DNA from: CAZYBC01 sp964645645
GTDB taxonomy: Bacteria > Patescibacteriota > Microgenomatia > UBA1400 > PJMF01
Length of the DNA: 24,606 nucleotides
Assembly: GCA_964645645.1 (NCBI GenBank)
Contig: CAZYBC010000018.1
Coordinates: 1 to 24,606, forward strand
Direction: 5' to 3'
Shown here: positions 17,016-24,604 of the stretch, piece after piece
How positions within the stretch are numbered: the first letter of the stretch is position 1
How the letters are laid out: each line of letters starts with the position of its first letter
Notes under the pieces: generated by a model
The model's database searches: none
Seen by the model: the letters and a program-made list of their open reading frames with translations, nothing else
Told to the model about the DNA's origin: nothing
Position numbers and translations under genes: made by a program

Positions 17016-17200
17016 AAAAAATCCTTTTTTATGTATATAGATAAATTTTCCCTAACAACTAAGGAGAATTGGAAAATAACAATTAATACTTTTTTTCATT
17101 ATTGGAAAAAATCCTTGAAAGATAGCTCATTATAAACAATATAAATTAAAAAGTCAAAAAACCGCTTAGCTACTCTAGTTTAGTTAAGTCTGATATAGTT

Positions 17201-17275
17201 TTTTTTAAAAGGGGCTTGATGCAGATTCGGTAGCCTGCCCATCAACCGAATCTGCATTAAACTCCTTTTTTTTAA
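17201..17275 (+). ncRNA. Predicted small structured RNA (long hairpin with U-tract)
   Basis: ATGCAGATTCGGT (17219-17231) pairs perfectly with 17245-17257 around the 13-nt loop AGCCTGCCCATCA. The stem extends outward through TTG/TAA and AAAAGGGG/CTCCTTTT to roughly 26 pairs with one mismatch, then runs into T's to 17273. TATAGT at 17194-17199 lies just upstream. No plus-strand gene precedes it for it to terminate, so a free-standing RNA of about 70 nt is likelier than an ordinary terminator. Compensatory changes have not been tested. It is not a tRNA (no TTCRA loop, no cloverleaf). Confidence 0.5.
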
Positions 17276-17296
17276 CAATTTTTAAACAAATGATCT

Positions 17297-17489
17297 AATA
17301 GAATATATTATACCCCACTAAGATATAATTTACAAAGCATTCTTAGCTTGTTATTCTATTGACAATGTTACTCTGCCCAGAGTAAAAAAGGCATTATTAT
17401 TTGTGAATTATTTCAGCGGTAATAATGCTTAAATCGCCTAAGTTTGCTTACTTCTGCCCTATAGAATGCAAATTTGGGCGATTTTTTTT
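17297..17489 (+). ncRNA. Predicted multi-hairpin non-coding RNA with intrinsic terminator
   Basis: A chain of stems on the plus strand: AATAGAATA/TATTCTATT (17297-17305 with 17352-17360) enclosing CTAAGA/TCTTAG (17318-17323 with 17341-17346); TTACTCTG/CAGAGTAA (17368-17385); GCATTATTA/TAATAATGC (17391-17399 with 17420-17428); and a terminator AAATCGCC/GGCGATTT (17431-17438 with 17477-17484). That terminator contains an inner AAGTTTGC/GCAAATTT stem and is followed by eight T. It encodes no protein. It does not match the signatures I know for tmRNA, RNase P RNA, SRP RNA or riboswitches. TTGACA occurs at 17359-17364, so part of it could instead be promoter and the RNA shorter. It is 590 nt from the next gene, so a riboswitch is unlikely. 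Confidence 0.45.
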
Positions 17490-17840
17490 ATTTTCTTCTA
17501 ATTTTATTTTTTATTCTCAAATCTTTTTTATTTAAAAAGTTATTTTTCCATAATTATTTAATAATTTTTTTGCAAACAATATCTTTTTTAATTCCCCTCT
17601 ATATAACTATATTTTAATAATAAAATCAACCCATAATTTTATTTGGGTGTTTGTTTTTAACGTCTTATATTTTATTAAATAAACAAAAACCAGAATAAAA
17701 ACAAGTTGTTTTCAACAATAAAAATAAATTATTTTTAAATGTGGAAAACATGTTTAATAAAGCGTACCAAGACACAAACACACTCCCCGACCTTAAGCTT
17801 GTGTTTAAAAAAAAGTAATATCATTGATTAAAACCGTCAA
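17490..17840. other. Very AT-rich gene-free stretch
   Basis: Long runs of A/T with a few weak hairpins (ACCCA/TGGGT near 17630; AAACACA/TGTGTTT at 17776-17782 with 17800-17806). The only short frame with a plausible start is noted separately. I see no recognisable RNA gene here. Confidence 0.6.
17750..17818 (+). CDS. Possible 22-residue small ORF or leader peptide
   Basis: ATG at 17750 follows GTGGAAAAC, a weak ribosome-binding site, and reads MFNKAYQDTNTLPDLKLVFK plus two lysines before TAA. Its base use (GCG, TAC, GAC, ACA, CTC, CCC, GAC) is markedly less AT-rich than its surroundings, which is why I list it. A 7-bp stem (AAACACA/TGTGTTT) lies within it. It may be chance. Confidence 0.2.
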   Translation: MFNKAYQDTNTLPDLKLVFKKK

Positions 17841-18062
17841 TTCTTCGTAACTTTGAAGAAAAGGCGCAGTATCTTGGCAAAGCCAAGCAAAAACTGAAGA
17901 AAGTATAATATTAAGACCGCAGTCTCTTCGCAACTTTGAATAAAATATATCTGCTAAGGCGTAGTATCTTGGCAAAGCCAAGCGAAAACTGAAGAAAGTA
18001 TAATATTAAGACCGCAGTCTCTTCGCAAAGCGAAGCAAACCAGGTCTTAATACTTATACTTT
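17841..18062. repeat. Hairpin-rich direct repeats and inverted repeat before the ATPase gene
   Basis: Segments 17861-17933 and 17956-18028 are 73-nt direct repeats with two differences, 95 bp apart. Each contains the hairpin CTTGGC-AAA-GCCAAG (17873-17887 in the first copy). The second runs into CTTCGC-AAA-GCGAAG (18021-18035). Each copy also has AAGTATAATATTAAGACC. In the second copy (17996-18013) this pairs with 18043-18061 apart from one bulged base, forming a large stem enclosing the CTTCGC hairpin. A stem TTCTTC/GAAGAA (17841-17860) begins the block. The right arm ends 8 bp before the -10 of the downstream gene, so it could affect its transcription. Confidence 0.8.
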
Positions 18063-18066
18063 CTGT

Positions 18067-18075
18067 TGTTATACT
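18067..18075 (+). promoter_or_regulatory. Extended -10 (TGTTATACT) of the ATPase gene
   Basis: TATACT (18070-18075) has the upstream TG of an extended -10 and ends 6 nt before the ATG at 18082. This leaves no room for a ribosome-binding site, so the mRNA is predicted to be leaderless. Confidence 0.55.
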
Positions 18076-18081
18076 ATTATT

Positions 18082-20298
18082 ATGGCCGCTAAACACGTGA
18101 TTCTAGAAATTAGAACTAGCAGAGATAATGAACATACTCCAGAAACAGCTGTGCAACTCTTTGCCACGCTTCCCCAATTAAAAAACAATTGGTGGTTTAA
18201 ACTTCTCAAAAAAAGTGAACAGCTTAGTTTTGAAATTTTAAGCACTAATCAAACTATTTATTTTTATTGCTATACCCCAGAAAGACTAAAGGATTACTTA
18301 AAAACATCTATCAGCGCTAGCTATCCAGAAGCAATTATTACAGAGCTAGAAGAAGATCCAGTTGCTAAAATTCTTAATTTACTCAAACCCATTGACGCTA
18401 ATAATCAACCCAACTTAACTAACCCAGATCATCCCCCTCTAACTTTTAAAGCCGGTCGTTTGGAATTAGCTAATCAGCAATATTTTCCATTAAAAAACTA
18501 TCGAGATTTTAGTAATATTGATCCGTTAGTAACTGTTTTAAATACTTTTTCACAAACTCAGCCTAATGACCATGTTTTAGTGCAATACCTGCTTAATCCT
18601 AATAGCAGTTATTGGCAAAAACTCGGTCTTACTCCGCCTGAATTGTCACCAGACCAACAAATAACAACTACAGAGCAACAAAATCCTCAACAATTAGCCG
18701 CTCAGAAAAAAACTGAACAAAATTTACGTTTAGCCATCAAAATTTTAGTTTTAGCTGAAACTAAACCAAGAGCTAATTTACTCTTAGAGACTTTAGCCAC
18801 TGCTTATAATTCTATTTCTAAAAGCGATAGCAATTCGCTGAGATTACGTAAGGTCTATTTATTTAAAAATAATTTTTTAGCTAGCCTTCTCCATCGCAGT
18901 TTTGCTAGAAATAAAAAACAGTTTTTTACTTTAGAAGAACTTGCTACTTTATATCATTTACCTAACAAACAACTTTCCACTGTGCCCAACATTGCTTGGG
19001 GTAAAAAACTACTAGGTGATCCACCAGAGAATCTACCCATTGTTACTCCTGGTATGTCTGAAGAAAACAAAAAAGAAATTAATATTTTTGCCCAAACTAC
19101 CTTTAAAAACCAAAACGTCAAATATGGCTTAATCCGTCAAGATAGACGTCGCCATATGTATGTCATTGGAAAAACAGGAACTGGTAAATCTACCATGTTA
19201 GCTAATATGGCAATTAGCGATCTGAAAAAAAATGAGGGCATGTGTGTAATTGATCCTCATGGGGATCTCGTAGAGACTTTGCTTGATTTTATCCCCTCTC
19301 ATCGGGTCAATGATGTGGTCTATTTTAATCCAGCTGATCAAGAAAGAACTGTCCAAATCAACCTATTTGAAGGTAAAAACGTTGTGCACCGTGAATTAAT
19401 CGCTTCGGGAATTGTATCAGTGTTCAAAAAACTTTACGAATATTCTTGGGGGCCTAGACTAGAATACATTCTCCGCAATGCTCTCTTAACCCTGCTTAAA
19501 ACAGAAACTGCCAAACTTTCAGATATTTTAAACCTATTAACTGATAACAATTATCGTAATCGGATTGTTGAAACACTAGATGATCCAATTCTTAAAGATT
19601 TCTGGCTAAATGAATTTAACCGTATGCCTGATCGGTTGAAATCAGAATCGATTTCCCCAATTTTGAATAAAGTTGGTCAATTCACCTCTTCTCCACTTGT
19701 TCGCAATGTGGTTAATACTAATAAAAGCTCTTTTAGTATTGAAGAAACCATGGATAACGGCAAAATTTTGTTAGCTAATTTGTCTCAAGGAAAACTAGGT
19801 GAAGACAATGCCACTCTGCTTGGGGCAATGTTAATTACCAAAATTCAACTAGCTGCCATGGGAAGAGTTAATATTCCAGAAACACAACGCAAAGACTTTT
19901 ATCTTTATGTAGACGAATTTCAAAACTTTGCTACCCAATCGTTTATTAAAATTTTGTCTGAAGCTCGTAAATATCGCCTTAATCTAATTCTGGCTAACCA
20001 ATACATCGATCAAATACCCGAAGAAGTTCGCCAAGCTATTTTTGGCAACTGTGGCACCATTGCCAGCTTTGTAATGGGCGCCTCTGACGCTGAATTATTT
20101 ACTAAAGAATACGGTAATAAATATACCAGTGAAGATTTAGTTTCACTTGATCGTTACCAGATTATTAACAAGATTATGGTAGACAACGTAATGTCTGCTC
20201 CCTTCCCTGCTTATACTTTGCCTCTATATAGTAGTATCAACCAACGCCGAGAAAAAGTGATTAGATCTAGCCGAGAAAGATACGCTAAGAAGAAATAG
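18082..20298 (+). CDS. TraD/HerA-like FtsK-fold ATPase (type IV secretion coupling-protein type)
   Basis: A 738-residue putative DNA-translocating ATPase. Residues 1-330 are an N-terminal domain (VILEIRTSRDNEHTPETAVQLF; later FEILSTNQTIYFYCYTPERLK) of a kind common in Patescibacterial members of this family. The C-terminal RecA-like motor has Walker A GKTGTGKST (363-371), the motif CVIDPHGDLVETLL, Walker B YLYVDEFQNF (D611, E612) and LILANQYIDQIPEEVRQAIFGNCGT, matching VirD4/TraD-like proteins with a type IV secretion DNA-binding domain. No N-terminal membrane helix is obvious, although coupling proteins usually have one. No relaxase, VirB4 or channel genes are nearby, so conjugation is not supported. 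DNA uptake or export for a symbiotic lifestyle is possible but inferred. It converges on radA. Confidence 0.85.
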   Translation: MAAKHVILEIRTSRDNEHTPETAVQLFATLPQLKNNWWFKLLKKSEQLSFEILSTNQTIYFYCYTPERLKDYLKTSISASYPEAIITELEEDPVAKILNLLKPIDANNQPNLTNPDHPPLTFKAGRLELANQQYFPLKNYRDFSNIDPLVTVLNTFSQTQPNDHVLVQYLLNPNSSYWQKLGLTPPELSPDQQITTTEQQNPQQLAAQKKTEQNLRLAIKILVLAETKPRANLLLETLATAYNSISKSDSNSLRLRKVYLFKNNFLASLLHRSFARNKKQFFTLEELATLYHLPNKQLSTVPNIAWGKKLLGDPPENLPIVTPGMSEENKKEINIFAQTTFKNQNVKYGLIRQDRRRHMYVIGKTGTGKSTMLANMAISDLKKNEGMCVIDPHGDLVETLLDFIPSHRVNDVVYFNPADQERTVQINLFEGKNVVHRELIASGIVSVFKKLYEYSWGPRLEYILRNALLTLLKTETAKLSDILNLLTDNNYRNRIVETLDDPILKDFWLNEFNRMPDRLKSESISPILNKVGQFTSSPLVRNVVNTNKSSFSIEETMDNGKILLANLSQGKLGEDNATLLGAMLITKIQLAAMGRVNIPETQRKDFYLYVDEFQNFATQSFIKILSEARKYRLNLILANQYIDQIPEEVRQAIFGNCGTIASFVMGASDAELFTKEYGNKYTSEDLVSLDRYQIINKIMVDNVMSAPFPAYTLPLYSSINQRREKVIRSSRERYAKKK

Positions 20299-20353
20299 CT
20301 TGATGTTTTTGGTAGCACAGATGATGATGGTGAAAATTACCCTAATATAAAAG

Positions 20354-21844
20354 CTAGATAAACTCTTTTAATACTTGCCTGACGTGTTGATGTGTTTTCC
20401 GCGAAATAACCTTAGTAAACCCCAACCTTTTTGCTTCCTTAATCCGTTGATCTAAGTATGGTACATTTCTAATCTCCCCCAACAACCCGACTTCACCGAT
20501 AAAAACAGTTTTAGCTGGTAAACTTTTGTTTTTTAAACTACTGGCAATCGCTATAGCTAAACCCAAATCTACGGCTGGTTCTTTAATTTTAAAACCACCT
20601 GCCGCACTTAAAAACACATCACATTCGCCCAATGGTAAAGAACCATGCTTTTGTAAAACTGCGCTTAAAATTTGGATTCTAGCTAAATCAATTCCTCGCC
20701 CTACTCTCCGGGGCATAGCCAATTGAGATGGCACTACCAGAGCTTGAACTTCAATAATCAAAGGCCGAGTGCCTTCTAGCACCCCAACAATCGCACTACC
20801 GCAGGCAGCTTGATTATGATCTTCCAAAAAGAATTCTCCGGGGTTAGTAACTTCTTCCATGCCAAATGACACTACCCGAAATAAACCCACTTCATCAGTG
20901 GCGCCAAAACGATTTTTCAACGCTCTAAGCACACGTAAATTACCGGTTCTTTCGCCCTCTAATTGTAAAACTGCATCAACCATGTGTTCAAGAACTTTGG
21001 GGCCAGAAATCACCCCCTCTTTAGTCACATGGCCCACTAAAAACAAAGGAATATCTAATGGTTTGGCTACATTGATTAAGCGGTCAGTGCATTCTTTAAT
21101 TTGCCCCACACTTCCGCTTGTTCCAACTAAGTCTTGAGTAAATAGGGTTTGAATACTATCAATAATAACTAGATCTGGCTTTTCTTGATTAATTAAAGCT
21201 GAAATTTCATCTACATTCATGGTTGTTATAAATTGCAAATTCTGCAAGAATACTTTTTTGTCCATGTTTTTAGGCTTTGCAGCAGGCTCTTTTTTTGGAA
21301 AATTTTCTTGTTCATTACTTAAAAATCTATTGATTCTTAAAGCAATTTGATTTGGACTTTCTTCTCCACAAACATAAAAGATTTTCTGTAAAGGCATGTT
21401 TTTAGCCACTAAATCACCTTTGGCTTTTTTAGGGTCATTTTCTTTACTTAGCGTTTTTTTCGTCACGACCAATGGAGCTACTATTTGTTCACCTAACTTT
21501 AAAACCATCTGTGTTAACAGTGTTGATTTACCAATTCCAGGTTCTCCACCAATTAACACAATCGCTCCCGGCACTAAACCGCCGCCCAAAACACGATCTA
21601 ATTCTTCAATTGTGGTAGAAAAACGCTTTTTTGACCCCTTTTGTGCGGTCACTTGAGAAAAACTTAAGATTTTTTGTTGTAAAAGAGTGGCATCAAGTTT
21701 TGCGCTAGCCTTTTTTTGTAAACTAGGCTGAGGTAATAATTCTTCTACTAAAGAATTCCATGCTTGGCAGCTAGAACACTGTCCTTGCCACTTAGAAAAA
21801 GTTGCCCCACATTGTTGACAAATAAATTGAGTTTTAGCTTTCAT
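20354..21844 (-). CDS. radA: DNA repair protein RadA
   Basis: A 496-residue RecA-like, DnaB-like helicase acting in recombination branch migration. In order: N-terminal C4 zinc finger (CQQCGATFSKWQGQCSSC), Walker A GGEPGIGKST (99-108), VCGEESPNQIALR, Walker B LVIIDSIQT, the RadA-specific KNRFG motif (LKNRFGATDEVGLF) and the C-terminal Lon-like domain (VFLSAAGGFKIKEPAVDLGLAIA, FIGEVGLLGEIR). Two insertions stand out: about 30 residues, Lys/Val-rich, between the Walker A helix and KIFYVCGEES, and about 25 residues (NEQENFPKKEPAAKPKNMDK) after the INRFL segment. E. coli RadA is 460 residues. I chose the ATG at 21844, not the TTG just upstream, because TAAGAT ends 6 nt before it. Confidence 0.97.
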   Translation of the reverse strand: MKAKTQFICQQCGATFSKWQGQCSSCQAWNSLVEELLPQPSLQKKASAKLDATLLQQKILSFSQVTAQKGSKKRFSTTIEELDRVLGGGLVPGAIVLIGGEPGIGKSTLLTQMVLKLGEQIVAPLVVTKKTLSKENDPKKAKGDLVAKNMPLQKIFYVCGEESPNQIALRINRFLSNEQENFPKKEPAAKPKNMDKKVFLQNLQFITTMNVDEISALINQEKPDLVIIDSIQTLFTQDLVGTSGSVGQIKECTDRLINVAKPLDIPLFLVGHVTKEGVISGPKVLEHMVDAVLQLEGERTGNLRVLRALKNRFGATDEVGLFRVVSFGMEEVTNPGEFFLEDHNQAACGSAIVGVLEGTRPLIIEVQALVVPSQLAMPRRVGRGIDLARIQILSAVLQKHGSLPLGECDVFLSAAGGFKIKEPAVDLGLAIAIASSLKNKSLPAKTVFIGEVGLLGEIRNVPYLDQRIKEAKRLGFTKVISRKTHQHVRQVLKEFI

Positions 21845-21850
21845 CAAGCT

Positions 21851-21856
21851 ATCTTA
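21851..21856 (-). promoter_or_regulatory. -10 TAAGAT of radA, leaderless arrangement
   Basis: TAAGAT on the minus strand is separated from the ATG at 21844 by AGCTTG only. No ribosome-binding site is present. Read-through from the lipoprotein operon upstream is also possible, since I see no good terminator in the gap. Confidence 0.5.
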
Positions 21857-21917
21857 GCATTAAAAGATGAGGATGAAATTAGGAGTTAAAACCTAAGCTC
21901 CAGCAGCTTCCACTTTG

Positions 21918-22223
21918 CTACTCTACTTTTCCCACAAATAAAGTATCGCCACTAAACTGACCTGTCACCGTTACAGTTTTTCCAGCATACTGACTTAGAT
22001 CAACAGTATAAGTATCCAGGTCTTGCAGTGCTTCTCCAACCACTTCCAAATAATATTTACCAGCCACTTGTTTAATTACACCAGTTTTAGTGGTTTCGCC
22101 TTGTTTTTCTTGAGTAGGCTGAGTTGTACTTTCAGCTTGATCATCATTTAATTTTGGTCTAATGGTACAAGCACTTAAAGTAAAAGCCATTAAACACAGG
22201 GTAAATAATAAATATTTTTTCAT
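21918..22223 (-). CDS. Small lipoprotein, OB-fold-like
   Basis: A 101-residue exported lipoprotein. The N-terminus MKKYLLFTLCLMAFTLSAC is a type II signal peptide with lipobox LSAC; the cysteine at 19 would be lipidated and anchored in the cytoplasmic membrane. A Gln/Thr-rich linker follows (residues 28-46), then a small beta-rich domain (TGVIKQVAGKYYLEV, YAGKTVTVTGQFSGDTLFVGKVE) that reads like a small OB-fold barrel. The function is unknown. It is the third gene of a minus-strand operon, with 6 bp between the preceding stop and its ATG; AGGAG overlapping the end of that gene serves as a somewhat distant ribosome-binding site (11 nt). Confidence 0.85.
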   Translation of the reverse strand: MKKYLLFTLCLMAFTLSACTIRPKLNDDQAESTTQPTQEKQGETTKTGVIKQVAGKYYLEVVGEALQDLDTYTVDLSQYAGKTVTVTGQFSGDTLFVGKVE

Positions 22224-22229
22224 ATTAGT

Positions 22230-22667
22230 TTAATCTCCTAAAAGCTTGGTGGTAGAAATATCTGGATTATGTTGATGAATCACCACAACTTCTCCACCAT
22301 ATTTAGTTAATAATTGTTTTTTTTGTTCTAAAAAAGGGGTATGTGAAGAAACTAATAAACAAATTGGTCGTAATTTATCAATTAGAGTTTCTCTTTCTGA
22401 TTCATTACCAAAATTAACAGGCAAAATAAAAACATGATCTATTAAGTGGGTTTCTTCTAAAGCTTTTTTTCTGATTAATTCAGCATTAATCGGTCGTGCT
22501 TCTCCTTTTAACTGTTTAACTCGTTGATCTGACTCAATCCCCACCCACAATTCACAATCAGCTTGATTATTTTTTAAATCATTAACATATTTTCTTGCTT
22601 TTTTAAGAAAATTAAGATGTTCTTGATGCAACCCATCAAAAACGCCAGTAATCAAAACCATTGGCAT
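22230..22667 (-). CDS. Cytidylyltransferase-fold nucleotidyltransferase
   Basis: A 145-residue single-domain enzyme of the HIGH-type nucleotidylyltransferase superfamily (TagD, HldE C-terminal half, RibF and CoaD relatives). The N-terminal motif GVFDGLHQEHLNFLKKA corresponds to GxFDxxHxGH. Near the C-terminus ISTTKLL matches the (R)xxISTT motif that binds the nucleotide phosphates. RVKQLKGEARPI resembles the family's RVRxLKGExRP stretch, typical of the glycerol-3-phosphate/ADP-heptose group. The substrate cannot be told from sequence; a sugar- or alcohol-phosphate for surface polymers is likely. Its ATG overlaps the stop of the solute-binding gene (TAATG), so translation is probably coupled. 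A second Met two codons later is an alternative start. Confidence 0.85.
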   Translation of the reverse strand: MPMVLITGVFDGLHQEHLNFLKKARKYVNDLKNNQADCELWVGIESDQRVKQLKGEARPINAELIRKKALEETHLIDHVFILPVNFGNESERETLIDKLRPICLLVSSHTPFLEQKKQLLTKYGGEVVVIHQHNPDISTTKLLGD

Positions 22668-24460
22668 TATTGTGTTACGCTTCCGCCACTAGAAGTTGGC
22701 GTAGAACTATTTACTTTAAGATTGTATTGTCCAAGATTTTGCTTAATACCAATTTCTAAGGTTTCAATAACTTCGTCCATTTGTTTACCAGCCAATAATG
22801 CATTAACGGCATCTTGATAATAAGCAATGTTCTTGTCATTTAAGCCATTATCATGAGTATAACTACATAAATACCAGCTTTTAGCTTGGTCGGTGTTTTC
22901 TAAGAAAGCGGGAACATAGGGATCACTGGCTAATTCATCAGCCATATCTATTCTGGGATAGATTTCCCCAAAAGCACGAGTTTGTTTAGCAGCTGAATAA
23001 AGTTTTTTTAGAGCTTCTTTGCTTGATAAAAATTTTAAAAATTGCCAAGCTACCACTTGGTTTTTACTTTTAGCACTGACTCCTTCCGCCCAAAAGCTAG
23101 CCCAGGCAATGTTTTTATCAGCTAACTTAGGCGAAGCCACAACACCAAATTCTAAATTAGGATTTAAAGCAATTACATCATGAGCTCTCCATGAAGGAGC
23201 TAGCATCATCGCCACTTCTTCTCTGGCAAAGGCAACAGTGGAACTGGGTAAGTTAGTACTATAAACTGGATTATTTTGAGCAAAGCTAATGTAATAAGTT
23301 AAAGCATCTTTAACTTCTCGAGTGTTAGGTTGAGCTGGATCTCCTCCATTTTGTAAAATTAATAAACCTAAAATATCGGCAAAGTGTTCAACATTTTCAG
23401 CATTACCAATCGCTAATCCTCCTCTTTGAATAGCATTACCAGAACCAACTGTTAAACTTTTAGCTAGATTTTGTAAATCTCGCCAATTAGTTGGTGGTGT
23501 AGCATTGGCAGTGGTTAACATTTTTTTGTTATAGAACAAGGCTAATTGGTCATACATTAAAGGAATACCAACAAGCTGCCCATTACTTTGTAATAATGTT
23601 CCGGCAATGGGATAAAAAGTTTCGTTATAGGTACTCAAATTCATCACTGTGGCTGGTAAACCAGCTAATTCGGTTTTCAGCATAGGTGTCCAGCTAGCAT
23701 GAAAACGGAAAATGTCTGGCCCATTTCCTGATGCAATTTCAGCTTGTAACCGTTCTCTGTAATCAACGTGAGATTGTTTGACATAACGGATAGTTACATT
23801 TTTATTTTGGGCCTGAAATTCATCAATCAAGGATTGCATTACTTTGGCATCTTCAAATAAGCCCCAATAAACTAACTCAACAGGCTGTGTTTTAGTTGTA
23901 GGTTGAGTTGTTTGGCTAGGAGTTGTGGTTTTAGTAGTAGAGCCATTCCCCCCTAAAAATTTACTGATTGCAAAAATTGCCACTGCTAAGATCACAATGG
24001 CCCCAACAATAAAAGGTAAAAATTTTAACAGTGGTGATTTACTTACTTTAGCCGCAACTGGGTTTGGAGCTCCTGGGCCACCTTTAGGTAAATTAATTTT
24101 AGGATTTTGTTGCCCAATTGGAGTTGGCTGAAGTGGTGTTTTTCCAGCAGGTGAAATTAACATTCCTGGTCTGGGTGGTAAATTAGTAGGAGGAACTACC
24201 TTGTTAGTTAGCGGGGCAGCTGGTGCAACTGGTGGAGCTGGCGGCATAACGGCTGTAGTTTTACCAGCGGGAGCAGCTAACGTAGCAGTTGTTTGTACAG
24301 GAGATTGCGCAACAACGGGAGGCACTGGAGATGTTAAAGCAGGTTGAGCTTGTGGTATAACAGGTTTTACAGTTGCAACTTGATTACTTGCCACTACTGG
24401 TTGAGGAGCAACTGGTGGTGGTGTGGGACTATTAAGATGCAAGGATTGATTGTTGGGCAT
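22667..24460 (-). CDS. Membrane-anchored extracellular solute-binding protein (family 1-like)
   Basis: A 597-residue protein. Residues 1-140 are an extended Pro/Ala/Val-rich, apparently disordered tail without a signal peptide. Residues 144-169 are one hydrophobic helix (LLKFLPFIVGAIVILAVAIF), and a Thr-rich linker follows. From about 194 to 580 it is a family 1 (sugar/maltodextrin-type) binding protein: VELVYWGLFEDAKVMQSLIDEF, IASGNGPDIFRFHASWTPML, GIPLMYDQLALFYNKKML and VAMMLAPSW. The tail should be cytoplasmic and the binding domain outside. No ABC permease or ATPase gene follows; the operon continues with the cytidylyltransferase-fold protein and the lipoprotein. It may capture sugars or sense them through the tail; both ideas are inferred. 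The start lies about 35 nt downstream of a TATATT sequence. Confidence 0.85.
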   Translation of the reverse strand: MPNNQSLHLNSPTPPPVAPQPVVASNQVATVKPVIPQAQPALTSPVPPVVAQSPVQTTATLAAPAGKTTAVMPPAPPVAPAAPLTNKVVPPTNLPPRPGMLISPAGKTPLQPTPIGQQNPKINLPKGGPGAPNPVAAKVSKSPLLKFLPFIVGAIVILAVAIFAISKFLGGNGSTTKTTTPSQTTQPTTKTQPVELVYWGLFEDAKVMQSLIDEFQAQNKNVTIRYVKQSHVDYRERLQAEIASGNGPDIFRFHASWTPMLKTELAGLPATVMNLSTYNETFYPIAGTLLQSNGQLVGIPLMYDQLALFYNKKMLTTANATPPTNWRDLQNLAKSLTVGSGNAIQRGGLAIGNAENVEHFADILGLLILQNGGDPAQPNTREVKDALTYYISFAQNNPVYSTNLPSSTVAFAREEVAMMLAPSWRAHDVIALNPNLEFGVVASPKLADKNIAWASFWAEGVSAKSKNQVVAWQFLKFLSSKEALKKLYSAAKQTRAFGEIYPRIDMADELASDPYVPAFLENTDQAKSWYLCSYTHDNGLNDKNIAYYQDAVNALLAGKQMDEVIETLEIGIKQNLGQYNLKVNSSTPTSSGGSVTQ

Positions 24461-24567
24461 TTTGCTTATTGTTTTTAATTTATCTTTTACAGAAAATATA
24501 CACTATTATTATGACTGCTTTTTCTTCATCATTCAAGCCACTTTTCTCAGCTGTTAGCGCAAAGCTA

Positions 24568-24604
24568 AAATGTCCCCTTTCTGCAAAGTAGAAATGTCCC
24601 CTTT
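24568..24604. repeat. Duplicated 13-bp motif at the window end
   Basis: AAATGTCCCCTTT occurs at 24568-24580 and again at 24592-24604, 24 bp apart, in otherwise gene-free DNA. Closely spaced short repeats of this kind are found at the ends of some insertion elements (for example IS21-like). The sequence stops before any transposase could be seen. Confidence 0.5.

Noticed and set aside
17219..17257. tRNA or part of one
   Set aside because: The stem is a single long hairpin; there is no TTCRA T-loop, anticodon arm or acceptor pairing. I found no tRNA or rRNA elsewhere in the window.
17400..17830. Possible replication origin: AT-rich DNA with DnaA-box-like TGTGGAAAA (17740-17748) and TGTGAATTA (17403-17411)
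   Set aside because: Only weak, scattered matches to TTATNCACA, no cluster of boxes, and no dnaA, dnaN or similar origin-linked gene nearby; AT-rich DNA gives such matches by chance.
18082..20298. Conjugative element
   Set aside because: A TraD-like ATPase alone is not enough: no relaxase, VirB4, VirB6 or attachment site is seen, and its neighbours are housekeeping genes.
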